This document shows, piece after piece, positions 57,655-58,015 of a DNA stretch of 58,015 nt. Numbering within the stretch: position 1 is the stretch's first letter; the number at the start of each line of letters is the position of its first letter. The notes beneath the pieces were generated by a model. The model worked only from the letters and a program-made list of their open reading frames with translations. It made no database searches and was not told the DNA's origin. Both the position numbers and the translations under genes were made by a program. This DNA is from Pseudomonadota bacterium (GTDB lineage Bacteria > Myxococcota_A > Polyangia > Polyangiales > JAFGIB01), in assembly GCA_017881185.1 (NCBI GenBank), contig JADGRE010000006.1, positions 1 through 58,015 of the forward strand, in the 5' to 3' direction.

Positions 57655-58015
57655 GCCGTTTCGCTTCCGTCGTCGTGTCGCTCCGTCGCGTCATCGCGTC
57701 TCTCGGCACGCGCGATGCCGACGCCGCAGCGGCAGGCGCCGTCGCCTACACGCTGGTGCTCACGCTGTTCACCAAGCTCGTGCGTGCAGCGCTGCTCATG
57801 CAGACCACGCACAGCTTGCTGCCGTGGTTGGTGCTGCCGCTGGCCTGGGGGTTCGACCTTGCGCTGTGCGCGCTGGTCGGCCTGGCAGCGCACGCCTTGT
57901 ACCGCGTGCGCTTCGCTTGGCTGCGCATCGGCATCGCTGGGCTACTGCTGACGCTGCTCGTATTGGTGCACGTGTTCGACATCGGTGCGTACGAGCTGAC
58001 GGGCGCGCCGCTCAC
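57651..58015 (+). CDS. N-terminal part of a membrane protein, possibly sulfatase/LtaS-like (cut by window end)
   Basis: The frame opens with GTG overlapping the preceding stop (GTGA) and runs to the window edge without a stop: about 121 residues. It has three to four membrane helices (AYTLVLTLFTKLVRAALLMQ, LLPWLVLPLAWGFDLALCAL, GIAGLLLTLLVLVHVFDIGA). The end, VFDIGAYELTGAPLT, resembles the loop before the catalytic domain in LtaS-like membrane sulfatases and phosphoglycerol transferases. That domain lies beyond the window, so the assignment is tentative. Confidence 0.55.
   Translation, partial: MSRFASVVVSLRRVIASLGTRDADAAAAGAVAYTLVLTLFTKLVRAALLMQTTHSLLPWLVLPLAWGFDLALCALVGLAAHALYRVRFAWLRIGIAGLLLTLLVLVHVFDIGAYELTGAPL

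Overview
The window is one contiguous, GC-rich, gene-dense stretch of bacterial chromosome. It most likely comes from a myxobacterium or a relative (Myxococcota). This is inferred from the gene types: a stand-alone ribbon-helix-helix protein beside an RHH-FHA fusion, an FHA-GAF-sigma54 activator, a eukaryotic-type Ser/Thr kinase, a class II NrdJ, a DUF1844 protein, and many lipoproteins with Gly/Ala/Thr/Pro-rich or Cys-pair N-termini. No marker gene settles the species. I see no prophage, CRISPR array, integrase or intact insertion sequence.

Layout. 0-5 kb: a 150-bp inverted-repeat element, a TetR regulator, two envelope proteins, a cupin and a GlcD-type FAD oxidase. 4.8-7.7 kb: a small RHH protein, the RHH-FHA fusion and a large lipoprotein. 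7.8-11.2 kb: an attenuator-like leader, FtsK, a Trm112-like zinc protein and a single-domain response regulator. 11.2-18.3 kb: two coupled lipoproteins, the FHA-sigma54 activator, a GT22-like mannosyltransferase and a secreted GDPD-like protein. 18.3-21.8 kb: B12-dependent ribonucleotide reductase behind two NrdR boxes and an 11-bp repeat array. 22.3-24.1 kb: small secreted proteins, tandem paralogous lipoproteins, and tRNA-Met with a clear promoter and an abutting 146-bp inverted repeat. 24.1-27.6 kb: a Tol-Pal type operon (tolQ-tolR-tolA/tonB-tolB) without an adjacent pal. 27.7-35.2 kb: thioredoxin-like and EamA proteins, a heme-motif lipoprotein, a truncated membrane gene, two methyltransferases and the kinase. 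35.4-41.4 kb: a chemoreceptor, tatB-tatC and envelope proteins. 41.6-47.5 kb: a membrane metallophosphoesterase, gyrB and mpl. 47.6-49.1 kb: two unlisted small genes, DUF1844 and a striking non-coding interval. 49.1-58 kb: tamA-tamB, then DUF1285, TlpA and a truncated membrane gene in overlapping order.

How the genes fit together. Much of the window serves the cell envelope: Tol energisation, Tat export, TamA/TamB, muropeptide recycling (Mpl) and lipoproteins. It also serves chromosome handling and DNA precursor supply (FtsK, GyrB, NrdJ). Several sets are translationally coupled by ATGA or GTGA overlaps.

The most unusual feature is at 48.5-49.1 kb. Two 191-bp elements lie in opposite orientation. 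They share a conserved core, their helix sequences differ with compensating changes, and their outer stems are perfectly complementary but unrelated in sequence. This is the signature of a structured RNA or a hairpin-forming mobile element. Three other long inverted-repeat elements (1-150, 23931-24076, 28273-28416) share the general design without obvious core similarity.
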